From: Flavobacterium ginsenosidimutans
Lineage (GTDB): Bacteria; Bacteroidota; Bacteroidia; Flavobacteriales; Flavobacteriaceae
Assembly: GCF_003254625.1 (NCBI RefSeq)
Contig: NZ_QJRJ01000079.1
Location: 186,001 to 250,000 of the forward strand
Direction: 5' to 3'
DNA length: 64,000 nt
Shown: piece after piece, positions 26,369 to 33,666 of the stretch
Layout: each line of letters opens with the position of its first letter
Position numbering within the stretch: position 1 is the stretch's first letter
Position numbers and translations under genes: made by a program
The notes under the pieces: generated by a model
Seen by the model: the letters and a program-made list of their open reading frames with translations, nothing else
Databases searched by the model: none
Told to the model about the DNA's origin: nothing

Positions 26369-27457
26369 TTAAGACCAAATAGCCTCTTTATTTCTAATTC
26401 TTTCTGCAATTTTTAGAATATCGGTTATAATTCCTCTCGAAATTGCTTGTTTACATGCTGGTGCACTCTGAATTACAATAGGAACATTCGCGTAAGATTT
26501 CGTGAAAATTTCAAAAATGGTATCCGAGCCTTTCAATTGACCGATTGGAGAATCTGTTGGTTCAGAAATTAATTTGACTTCGAGAGTTCCTTTTTCAACA
26601 TCAAATTCGCCAACAAATCTCAAAACATGATTTTCGGCTTGTGTGATTTTAGCAATTTTAAAAGACTTATCGACTTCCTCTTTATTCAAGATGCCATTTT
26701 TCTCCAAATGCTGTTCAGTAATAAAGGGTTTGACTTTAATGTCTGAAAGCTCAAAATCTTTTCCTATTTCTCTTGCTAATATCAGAAGCTTTCTTGCGGT
26801 ATCATTTCCAGATAAATCTTCTTTAAATGTCGATTTCATCAAACCTAAAAGACTTGCATCTTTTAAAACAGATGAAAACGAAACATCTTCAGATGAAAAT
26901 CGGTTAAAGACATAACTTAAATTATCTGAAAAAACACCTCGGATTTTAGTGATTTTTTCTCCCGAATAATATAAATCTCTTAAAGTCTGTAAAACCGGAA
27001 TTCCAGTGTCGACCGAAGTTTCGTAAAGAAATTCCTTGTCGTACTTTTTAAGATTTGCACGCAATTCTTTATACAAATCAATCGGAAGCGTGTTGGCTTT
27101 CTTATTTACCGCTACAATATTAAATCCATTTTGAATTAATGTATTGTAGTGTTTTACGAGTTCGTCGCTAGCTGTTGCATCAACCGCAATCAGATTTTCG
27201 AATTCATTTTCTTGTGCAAACTCGACAATATCTTCTACTTTAAAAGGAACCGCCAATTGTCTGAAATTGGTTTCCCAAGAATACCCAACACCTTCTTTCT
27301 CAAAAAAAGCAACTGTCGAATTGGTTATAATTGGAAAATGAAAATCAACATTTTTGCTTTCAAGAAAAAATTCCTGACTTTCAATAATCTGATTAATCAA
27401 AGTGCTTCCGATATTTCCAATTCCGAAAAGGATAATGTTTATTTTAAGCTTTGACAT
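26369..27457 (-). CDS. Homoserine dehydrogenase paralogue with altered substrate motifs
   Basis: A 362-residue protein (start at 27457, MSKLKINIILFGIGNIGS; an in-frame extension to 27487 is less likely). It aligns along its whole length with the dehydrogenase half of the nearby aspartokinase fusion, keeping the NAD motif, VNKKANT and EDLSGNDTARKLLILAR. However, the substrate loops differ: EPDP is replaced by KSTF at 208-211, SGT by SDN at 177-179, and GAGLP by DTGIP. It could be an enzyme with changed specificity, an inactive regulator, or a catalyst with compensating residues. It follows metY in the array B unit. Confidence 0.85.
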   Translation of the reverse strand: MSKLKINIILFGIGNIGSTLINQIIESQEFFLESKNVDFHFPIITNSTVAFFEKEGVGYSWETNFRQLAVPFKVEDIVEFAQENEFENLIAVDATASDELVKHYNTLIQNGFNIVAVNKKANTLPIDLYKELRANLKKYDKEFLYETSVDTGIPVLQTLRDLYYSGEKITKIRGVFSDNLSYVFNRFSSEDVSFSSVLKDASLLGLMKSTFKEDLSGNDTARKLLILAREIGKDFELSDIKVKPFITEQHLEKNGILNKEEVDKSFKIAKITQAENHVLRFVGEFDVEKGTLEVKLISEPTDSPIGQLKGSDTIFEIFTKSYANVPIVIQSAPACKQAISRGIITDILKIAERIRNKEAIWS

Positions 27458-27493
27458 AATTTCTAACATTTTAGTTTTTAACCACAATTAAGA

Positions 27494-27505
27494 CGCACTG
27501 CAGTG
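27494..27505. repeat. Perfect palindrome GCACTGCAGTGC
   Basis: A 12-bp perfect palindrome within AGACGCACTGCAGTGCGCCT, just upstream of the homoserine dehydrogenase paralogue start. Could be an RNA stem or a protein-binding site. Confidence 0.45.
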
Positions 27506-27542
27506 CGCCTCTACATGGTTTAATTTATAAAGATGTTTTTCA

Positions 27543-27576
27543 CAAAAAATTACCTTTAGCACAATGGCTAAAGGCA
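27543..27576 (-). terminator. Terminator-like hairpin after metY
   Basis: CCTTTAGC / GCTAAAGG stem with a 6-nt loop, then TAATTTTTTG on the minus strand, between metY stop and the homoserine dehydrogenase paralogue. It may partly terminate, lowering expression of the second gene. Confidence 0.65.
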
Positions 27577-27602
27577 ATCTTTCAAACAAAAAACAAAAAA
27601 AC

Positions 27603-28907
27603 CTAATTTTTATTGATGCTGTATTGAGAAAGTTTAACGCTCTCAAAAACAGCTTCCAGATCAGCAATTAAATCCTCAATATCTTCAATTCCCACAGACA
27701 GACGAACCAAATCTTTAGAAACTCCTGTTTCTATTTGCTCTTCATCTGTCAATTGCTGATGCGTTGTACTTGCTGGATGAATAATTAATGATTTTGTATC
27801 ACCAATATTTGCCAGTAGAGAGAATAATTTAGTTTCATCTACTACTTTTTTAGCAGCATCAAAACCTCCTTTTAATCCAAAAGTGATAATTCCGCTTTGG
27901 CCTTGCGGTAAATATTCTTTAGCCAAATCGTAATATTTGCTTGATTTTAAACCTGGGTAATTTACCCAAACTACCTCATCTTGTTTTTCTAACCATTCAG
28001 CTAGAGCCAAAGCATTTTCGCTATGTTTCTTGATTCGGATTGGCAGCGTTTCTAATCCTTGAATAATCTGGAAAGCATTAAATGGGCTCAAAGCAGCACC
28101 AAAATCACGTAAACCTTCAATTCGAGCTTTTGCAATAAAAGCCGCATTTCCTAAAGCTTCGTGATATACTAATCCATGGTATCCTGCAGACGGTTCAGTA
28201 AATTCAGGGAATTTTCCGTTAGACCAGTCAAAGTTTCCAGCATCAATGATAACGCCTCCTAATGAAGTTCCGTTTCCAGCAATATATTTAGTTAAGGAGT
28301 GAATTACAATATCGGCACCATATTTAATTGGGTTTAATAAATAAGGTGTCGCAACTGTATTGTCTACTATAAATGGCACTTTGAATGCTTTGGCTTCCGC
28401 CGAAATTCCTTTTAAATCCAATATATCTAATTTTGGATTTCCAAGAGATTCAACAAAAAATGCTCTTGTATTTTCTTTTGCTGCTTTGGTAAAGTTTTCA
28501 GGTTTTGAAGGATCAACAAATGTTGTTGTAATTCCTAATCTTGGTAAAGTAACTTTTAAAAGATTATAAGTTCCTCCATATAAACTGTTTGATGCAACAA
28601 TATGATCTCCCGCTTTAAGCAAAGTCAATAAAGTTGTCGAAATTGCCGATGCTCCAGAAGCCGTAACTACAGCCCCGATTCCGCCTTCGAGCGCAGCTAA
28701 ACGCTGTTCCAAAACATCGTTTGTTGGGTTATTTAATCTTGTGTAAATAAATCCAGCTTCTGCAAGACCAAATAAATTGGCAGCGTGATCTGCGTTATTA
28801 AATACGTATGATGATGTCTGATAAATAGGCACGGCTCTTGTTCCTGCATTTTTAGTAACATCGTGTCCTGCATGTAGAGCGTTTGTTGCAAATTTTTGTG
28901 TACTCAT
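27603..28907 (-). CDS. metY: O-acetylhomoserine sulfhydrylase-like PLP enzyme (MetY type)
   Basis: A 434-residue gamma-family PLP enzyme. The PLP lysine is K207 in HSLTKYIAGNGTSLGG, and the MetY-type length (about 430, with the long insertion DWSNGKFPEFTEPSAGYHG) distinguishes it from the 390-residue homologue at 19908-21080. It likely makes homocysteine from O-acetylhomoserine and sulfide. It is the first long gene of the unit controlled by leader array B, 77 bp after the 61-aa ORF. Confidence 0.93.
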   Translation of the reverse strand: MSTQKFATNALHAGHDVTKNAGTRAVPIYQTSSYVFNNADHAANLFGLAEAGFIYTRLNNPTNDVLEQRLAALEGGIGAVVTASGASAISTTLLTLLKAGDHIVASNSLYGGTYNLLKVTLPRLGITTTFVDPSKPENFTKAAKENTRAFFVESLGNPKLDILDLKGISAEAKAFKVPFIVDNTVATPYLLNPIKYGADIVIHSLTKYIAGNGTSLGGVIIDAGNFDWSNGKFPEFTEPSAGYHGLVYHEALGNAAFIAKARIEGLRDFGAALSPFNAFQIIQGLETLPIRIKKHSENALALAEWLEKQDEVVWVNYPGLKSSKYYDLAKEYLPQGQSGIITFGLKGGFDAAKKVVDETKLFSLLANIGDTKSLIIHPASTTHQQLTDEEQIETGVSKDLVRLSVGIEDIEDLIADLEAVFESVKLSQYSINKN

Positions 28908-28983
28908 GATTTCTTAGTTTTTTTAATATTGTTAATACTATTATATATTGTAATTGATTTTTGAAATTTTATAATTTGAAGTT

Positions 28984-29169
28984 TTAAGCCAAGAATTCTT
29001 CCGCTTCTTCTTCAAGCTCATACAACTGGAACAGCAACGATTTTTGCTTTACATTCTGTTCTTTTTCTATTCTTGTTGTTTCTCTTGTTACTTCTTCTGA
29101 TGTATGATTGTTTTGTTGAGAATCGTTTCTCAATAAATATTCTAATGCAATTGAATTTAATGTTCTCAT
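28984..29169 (-). CDS. Small ORF after attenuator pair B (61 aa)
   Basis: A 61-residue, highly charged protein: MRTLNSIALEYLLRNDSQQN, then a Glu/Thr-rich region and LLFQLYELEEEAEEFLA at the end. It starts 25 nt after the second terminator of array B and ends 77 nt before metY. It shares M-x-T-L-N-x2-A and a terminal LLF-x-L/M-Y motif with the 67-residue ORF downstream of array A. No known domain. Translation here could couple the attenuator to metY, or it may be a small accessory protein. Confidence 0.55.
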   Translation of the reverse strand: MRTLNSIALEYLLRNDSQQNNHTSEEVTRETTRIEKEQNVKQKSLLFQLYELEEEAEEFLA

Positions 29170-29193
29170 GATTTTAATTTTAAATGTGTTGAA

Positions 29194-29230
29194 ATAAAAA
29201 AGCCCTTCCGGATGGCGACCAAAAGGGCTT
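29194..29230 (-). terminator. Attenuator terminator B2
   Basis: AAGCCCTT / AAGGGCTT stem extended by GG-CC after a mismatch, then TTTTTTATTT on the minus strand. CUUUUGG in the 5' arm (29225-29219) is complementary to CCAAAAG at the end of leader B2. Confidence 0.85.
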
Positions 29231-29261
29231 ATAGCTTAACTATAACAAAGATTCTACTCTT

Positions 29262-29342
29262 TCACTTTTGGCAACAGCAATGAGGGATGCACATTTGCAT
29301 CATTTTACAACACATCATATTTCTTTTTGCTATTGTTTTCAT
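29262..29342 (-). CDS. Met/Cys-rich leader peptide B2 (26 aa)
   Basis: The peptide contains NMMCCKMMQMCIPHCCCQK after MKTIAKR. Of 26 residues, 6 are Met and 6 are Cys (M9, M10, C11, C12, M14, M15, M17, C18, C22-C24). The final codons TGC CAA AAG provide CCAAAAG (29271-29265), complementary over 7 bp to CUUUUGG in the 5' arm of terminator B2. Stalling on scarce Cys-tRNA or Met-tRNA would expose this segment and block terminator formation. The start is chosen because no closer in-frame upstream start is seen and the peptide is followed directly by the terminator. Confidence 0.75.
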   Translation of the reverse strand: MKTIAKRNMMCCKMMQMCIPHCCCQK

Positions 29343-29468
29343 TTTTTAAAATTATCTTGTTTTTAAACTCGACTATTTCTATAGAGTAAAAGTAGTAATA
29401 TTTATTTAACCACCAAATTAAAATTGAAATTTTCTTATATTTTTTTCTAAACCTTTTATTTAGGCCAT

Positions 29469-29498
29469 AAAAAAACCTCTGCTATTCGGCAGAGGTTC
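29469..29498 (-). terminator. Attenuator terminator B1
   Basis: AACCTCTGC / GCAGAGGTT stem (9 bp) with a 6-nt loop and a T-tract on the minus strand. CUCUGC in its 5' arm can pair with GCAGAG in leader B1. Confidence 0.88.
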
Positions 29499-29523
29499 TA
29501 TTTATATAGTATTTGAAAAATAA

Positions 29524-29592
29524 CTACAATAGTGTCTCTGCGGATAATTCCGGCATCTTACAAGACATCATATTGCAAACTGTAAATTTCAT
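29524..29592 (-). CDS. Met/Cys-containing leader peptide B1 (22 aa)
   Basis: Reads MKFTVCNMMSCKMPELSAET then two Leu. It has the N-M-M-(S/C)-C-K-M block shared with leader B2. Cys6, Met8, Met9, Cys11 and Met13 precede GCAGAG (codons 18-19, 29541-29536), which is complementary to CUCUGC in the 5' arm of terminator B1 (29494-29489). It is the first leader after the presumed metY promoter. Confidence 0.72.
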   Translation of the reverse strand: MKFTVCNMMSCKMPELSAETLL

Positions 29593-29667
29593 TTCTTTCT
29601 TTTCTTTTAACGTGGCAAAGTTGCGAACTATTTTTTAATCAGCCAAGCAAAAACTTAAATAATTTCT

Positions 29668-29687
29668 ATTACCCTATCAATTTAGTA
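29668..29687. promoter_or_regulatory. Candidate operator in the metY/metK intergenic region
   Basis: ATTACCCTATCAATTTAGTA, identical at 17 of 20 positions to the site at 17587-17606. A weak -7-like box (minus strand TAAATTTA near 29697-29704) sits at the same distance (about 10 bp) as in the sulfate operon. Confidence 0.5.
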
Positions 29688-29736
29688 TGTTTGTGTTAAA
29701 TTTATACGTTTAAAAATAAAAAAAGTTGAACTTTAA

Positions 29737-29766
29737 TTTGCAAATCAAAATGGTTTCATACCTTTG
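29737..29766 (+). promoter_or_regulatory. metK promoter
   Basis: TTTG (29737-29740), 18 nt, then TACCTTTG (29759-29766): a perfect match to the Bacteroidetes consensus. The start site should be near 29773, right before the SAM-II-like leader. Confidence 0.75.
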
Positions 29767-29776
29767 CACCCGAAAC

Positions 29777-29889
29777 AGAGGAAAAATTTGAACTGATTGC
29801 AACCTCTTCATAATGAAATGATTTCGTTATGAATACTGAAAAATTCATTTCAGTAGTAAAAAATGCTAAAGCAGAAACTCTCCTTTAGC
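29777..29889 (+). promoter_or_regulatory. SAM-II-like riboswitch candidate in the metK leader
   Basis: AGAGG (29777-29781) pairs with CCTCT (29803-29807) to form P1, enclosing the loop ATTTGAACTGATTGCA, which resembles the conserved L1 of the SAM-II (metA) class. A later AAAAAATGCTAAAGCAG (29858-29874) can form the pseudoknot: GCA-TGC and CTG-CAG. Between them are two extra hairpins (CATAATG...CGTTATG and ACTGAAA...TTTCAGT), an insertion compared with the canonical short linker. GCTAAAG (29865-29871) can instead pair with CTTTAGC (29883-29889), a possible switch. Assignment is from memory of the consensus and needs a covariance search. Confidence 0.55.
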
Positions 29890-29949
29890 CCTTTTAGCAA
29901 TTACTTTTTCCCGCATAATTTTAATTAAAACAATTATTTTTACATTATT

Positions 29950-31200
29950 ATGGCTTATTTATTTACGTCAGAATCTGTTAGTGAAGGGCATCCAGACAAA
30001 GTTGCAGATCAAATTTCGGATGCATTAATTGACAACTTTTTGGCATTTGATGCTGATTCTAAAGTAGCTTGCGAAACACTAGTTACAACTGGTCAAGTTA
30101 TTTTAGCAGGTGAAGTAAAATCGAATACTTATCTTGATGTTCAGCAAATTGCAAGAGAAGTAATCCGTAAAATCGGATATACTAAAAGTGAGTATATGTT
30201 TGAAGCGAATTCATGTGGAATTCTTTCAGCTATTCACGAGCAATCTGCAGATATTAACCAAGGTGTTGACAGAGCTAAGCCAGAAGAGCAAGGTGCAGGT
30301 GACCAAGGAATGATGTTTGGTTATGCTACAAACGAAACTGAAAACTACATGCCTTTGGCATTAGATTTATCTCATAAATTATTACAAGAGTTAGCAATTT
30401 TAAGACGTGAAAACAAAGAAATCACGTATTTACGTCCAGATGCTAAATCTCAAGTTACATTAGAATATAGCGACGATAACAAACCTACTCGTATTGATGC
30501 AATTGTTATCTCTACTCAACACGATGATTTTGATGAAGAAGCTACAATGTTGGCTAAAATCAAAAAAGATATTGTTGAAATCTTGATTCCAAGAATTATC
30601 GCTAAAAACCCAGAGCACGCTCATTTATTTAACGATAAAATCAACTACCACATTAACCCAACAGGAAAATTCGTTATTGGAGGACCTCACGGAGATACTG
30701 GTTTAACAGGAAGAAAAATTATCGTTGATACTTACGGTGGAAAAGGTGCTCACGGTGGTGGTGCATTCTCTGGAAAAGATCCAAGTAAAGTAGATAGAAG
30801 TGCTGCTTATGCTACACGTCATATCGCTAAAAACTTAGTTGCAGCAGGTGTTGCTGACGAAATCTTAGTTCAGGTTTCTTACGCAATTGGAGTTGCTGAG
30901 CCAATGGGAATTTTCATTGAAACTTACGGAACTTCTAAAGTAAACTTAACTAACGGTGAAATCGCTAAAAAAGTAGAAGCTATCTTCGATATGCGTCCTT
31001 ACTTTATTGAGCAACGTTTAAAATTAAGAAATCCAATTTACAGCGAAACTGCTGCTTACGGACACATGGGGCGTAAACCAGAAACTGTAACTAAAACTTT
31101 CTCTGCTCCTGGCGGAAACCAAAAAACAGTTACTGTTGAATTGTTTACATGGGAAAAACTTGATTTTGTTGACCAAGTAAAAGCTGCATTTGGATTGTAA
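29950..31200 (+). CDS. metK: S-adenosylmethionine synthetase
   Basis: A 416-residue MAT that makes SAM from ATP and methionine. Signature motifs: [21 protein letters not shown] at the N-terminus (first part shown), [25 protein letters not shown] and [19 protein letters not shown]. It is transcribed divergently from the array B/metY unit, with its own promoter and a structured leader of about 175 nt. It closes the pathway whose earlier enzymes are encoded in the surrounding 30 kb. Confidence 0.98.
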   Translation: MAYLFTSESVSEGHPDKVADQISDALIDNFLAFDADSKVACETLVTTGQVILAGEVKSNTYLDVQQIAREVIRKIGYTKSEYMFEANSCGILSAIHEQSADINQGVDRAKPEEQGAGDQGMMFGYATNETENYMPLALDLSHKLLQELAILRRENKEITYLRPDAKSQVTLEYSDDNKPTRIDAIVISTQHDDFDEEATMLAKIKKDIVEILIPRIIAKNPEHAHLFNDKINYHINPTGKFVIGGPHGDTGLTGRKIIVDTYGGKGAHGGGAFSGKDPSKVDRSAAYATRHIAKNLVAAGVADEILVQVSYAIGVAEPMGIFIETYGTSKVNLTNGEIAKKVEAIFDMRPYFIEQRLKLRNPIYSETAAYGHMGRKPETVTKTFSAPGGNQKTVTVELFTWEKLDFVDQVKAAFGL

Positions 31201-31222
31201 TTCAATCTGAATCTTAAATATT

Positions 31223-31258
31223 AAAAAGGCTGTCTAAAATTTTAGACAGCCTTTTTTG
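31223..31258. terminator. metK terminator
   Basis: AAGGCTGTCTAAAA / TTTTAGACAGCCTT (14-bp stem) followed by TTTTTTG on the plus strand, with A-tract on the other side, so it may work both ways. Confidence 0.92.
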
Positions 31259-31280
31259 TTTTTGGCTAATTTATAAATTA

Positions 31281-31312
31281 AACCCGACAGGTTTTAAAAA
31301 CTTGTCGGGTTT
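31281..31312. repeat. Palindrome AACCCGACAGG...CTTGTCGGGTT
   Basis: Member of the family with GGTTTTAAAAAC core; just beyond the metK terminator and before the stop codon of the next gene. Confidence 0.55.
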
Positions 31313-31321
31313 CGTAATTGT

Positions 31322-33574
31322 TTAATATGTCCCGTTTTGCATTTTAGTCAAAACTTCTTTCATTTGGTTTGCCGTTTCTCCTTCAACATAATCATTCAAA
31401 TATTTTACTGCCAAAGTTTGCGTTTCAATCGCTTTTTGCTTTTGTCCGTCTTTGTAATACAACTGAGCCAAAGTATCTAAATAATAAGGATTGTTTTTGG
31501 TTACAACCAAACTATATTCGGACCATTTAATAGCATCTTTAGTAAAGTTTGAATTCTGAGAATTCTCTACCACTGTCCAAGCTGCATTATTGCAAAGGTT
31601 TGAATGATAATCTTTAAACGAATTCCATCCATCATAAGAATAACTTGAACTTGAATCTAATCCTGAAAAGATTGCATCTAATTTTTCAATTGGACTTGCT
31701 CCTGCCAAAGTCGAATCAAAATAAGAATTAAACTCTTTTAAGAAAGTTGCATTAGAACCGTCATTCTCTTGAAGTTGTGCCAAATAATAAAAATAGTTTC
31801 TATATACATCAAAATTTCCTTTTCCAGAAGCGATAATTCTTTTGTAAAGCGAATTCACTTTATCTCTATTTATTTCGCCAGAAGCTCCATCTTGAGAAAG
31901 ATAAAGGTTTTGCTGTAAGGCATCTGAAACTTCAGAAATTGGATTTCCAATAGTATGAGTCTCTCCTATTTTAGTATTAAAACCAGAACGAATATTTTCA
32001 ATTTCATCTGAATGTTTTAATACATAATCGATTGCTAAGAAATCTGTATCATTCAAAATTCTGTCTGCACTAAAAAGCTGTTTTGTAAATCCTTGATTCT
32101 TGATTTCTTTCAAAATCGTTTCAACCAAATACATATCTACATTTTTATCTTTCTGATGCGCCTCAATTAATTTTTTCCATGATTGAGCGACTTCTTTCTG
32201 ATTTAAAGATGTTTTAGTAACTACAAACTCAGCCGAATTTGGATCGCTTACAGCAGATTCTCCTTCATAATCATAAGAAGATTCTAGTAAAGCGGCTTTA
32301 TTAAAAGCAGCAATCAAATCGGTATCAGATGCTTTTTTATTCTTTAAAACATTATTTATTGAAAGGAAGGCGTTTGCCCTCTGAAGTCTTCTATAAAAAT
32401 CTCCATAATAGCTAAATTGATATTGTTGCGCTGCCAAATCTGATTTTGCAATAGCAAGTTGATTGCCTTCTCCGTTTAAAATAATTATACTTGGATCGCT
32501 GGTAATTTTATTGTTTTTAAGCCATTTTTTATCATCGGCTCCAGCCAAATAATAATTATAGATATCATAAAGAGCATTATAAGAATCGTACATATTATAT
32601 CCCGTTTGGGTTTCTTGCTCTTTTACAAAAGCATCAAAACCTTCTTTGGCTGTTTTATTCTTGCTGTCTACAACAACAACCAAAAACTTATTGCTAGCTG
32701 TTTTTGTAGATTCTATTGCCTTTTTTAGATTGTCTTCGACCTTTAATTTAAAATCATATTTGTTGTATGTCGATGAAGCATTTGTGGCGTCTATAGCAGC
32801 AGCCTCTACAACTGCAGCGGCGCTGTCAACTATTACTCCATAATCTTCTGTAGAAACGTCTTTTCCTGGATAAGTCCAATTGGTAATAGTTTGACTTTCA
32901 AGAGGAAGAACTTTCGGCGTTTTCTTAACTGGCTGCGGATCTTTTTCATTGACAAATACTAGTGGATTTAATCCTGATTTCTCTGATATTCTCAGCTCAT
33001 TTGTATGTTTATCATAAAATCCTGCAATCTGTAAATCGCCTAAAACTGCCAATTCATAATTGATCGTTATTTCTGAAACGTCTTTTGGTAAAGCGTATTT
33101 ATTTACATTGCTTTTTCCGCCATATTCTTCATATACTAAATATAAAAAGTCTGCTTTCTCAATTTCAAAATCCAAATCGACTTTACTCCATTCTGGATCA
33201 ATTTTACTTTTAATGTCTGAAACTCTTTGATATTTAACTTCTTCTTTTCCTTTTTGAGTTCCAATAAAGAAAGAATAATAAGCTGGATCTTTGAATATTA
33301 CTTTTATATTTTTAGCTTTTTTGTCGACTTTGAAAGAAAGGTCAAAACTGGTTTCTGCCGTTGCATTTTTAGCAAACAGCAAAGAATCTCCTTTTACCTC
33401 ATAACCGCCTGAATAAAAAACCAATTCGTATTTATTATCATCTAACAAATTCAACTTGATTTTTTGACCTTTATTAGTCGATAAATAGGTTCCTTTTTCA
33501 ATGTTTTTTGTTTGAGAAAAAGAAATAAAGATTCCAGAAAACAACAGTAATAAACTCCAAATAAAATTGCGCAT
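31322..33574 (-). CDS. Secreted protein with thioredoxin-like and TPR-like regions
   Basis: A 750-residue exported protein (signal peptide FIWSLLLLFSGIFISFSQ). After a beta-rich N-terminal region (about 25-200) there is a segment resembling a thioredoxin-like fold (FLVVVVDSKNKTAKEGFDAF, then PSIIILNGEG near 340-370) without a CxxC pair. The C-terminal third has helical repeats, ending with a TPR-like NPYYLDTLAQLYYKDGQKQKA. No enzyme can be named. Such proteins are common in Bacteroidota outer or periplasmic compartments. Confidence 0.65.
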   Translation of the reverse strand: MRNFIWSLLLLFSGIFISFSQTKNIEKGTYLSTNKGQKIKLNLLDDNKYELVFYSGGYEVKGDSLLFAKNATAETSFDLSFKVDKKAKNIKVIFKDPAYYSFFIGTQKGKEEVKYQRVSDIKSKIDPEWSKVDLDFEIEKADFLYLVYEEYGGKSNVNKYALPKDVSEITINYELAVLGDLQIAGFYDKHTNELRISEKSGLNPLVFVNEKDPQPVKKTPKVLPLESQTITNWTYPGKDVSTEDYGVIVDSAAAVVEAAAIDATNASSTYNKYDFKLKVEDNLKKAIESTKTASNKFLVVVVDSKNKTAKEGFDAFVKEQETQTGYNMYDSYNALYDIYNYYLAGADDKKWLKNNKITSDPSIIILNGEGNQLAIAKSDLAAQQYQFSYYGDFYRRLQRANAFLSINNVLKNKKASDTDLIAAFNKAALLESSYDYEGESAVSDPNSAEFVVTKTSLNQKEVAQSWKKLIEAHQKDKNVDMYLVETILKEIKNQGFTKQLFSADRILNDTDFLAIDYVLKHSDEIENIRSGFNTKIGETHTIGNPISEVSDALQQNLYLSQDGASGEINRDKVNSLYKRIIASGKGNFDVYRNYFYYLAQLQENDGSNATFLKEFNSYFDSTLAGASPIEKLDAIFSGLDSSSSYSYDGWNSFKDYHSNLCNNAAWTVVENSQNSNFTKDAIKWSEYSLVVTKNNPYYLDTLAQLYYKDGQKQKAIETQTLAVKYLNDYVEGETANQMKEVLTKMQNGTY

Positions 33575-33606
33575 AATTAAAATTTTGGTTGTTAATAGTA
33601 GAAGCG

Positions 33607-33642
33607 CAAAGATATTTGATTCTTTTGGAATAAAACATCAAA
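33607..33642 (-). promoter_or_regulatory. Possible promoter of the 750-aa secreted protein gene
   Basis: On the minus strand TATCTTTG (33614-33607) matches the -7 consensus; a TTTG at 33642-33639 is 24 nt upstream, slightly far. Confidence 0.4.
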
Positions 33643-33666
33643 AACTTAAATCTTGTAATTAAATTA

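Noticed and set aside
29262..29342. Met/Cys-rich 26-residue ORF as a metallothionein or bacteriocin
   Set aside because: Its place directly before a terminator with complementarity at its end, and the sister ORF at 29524-29592, fit a leader peptide better.
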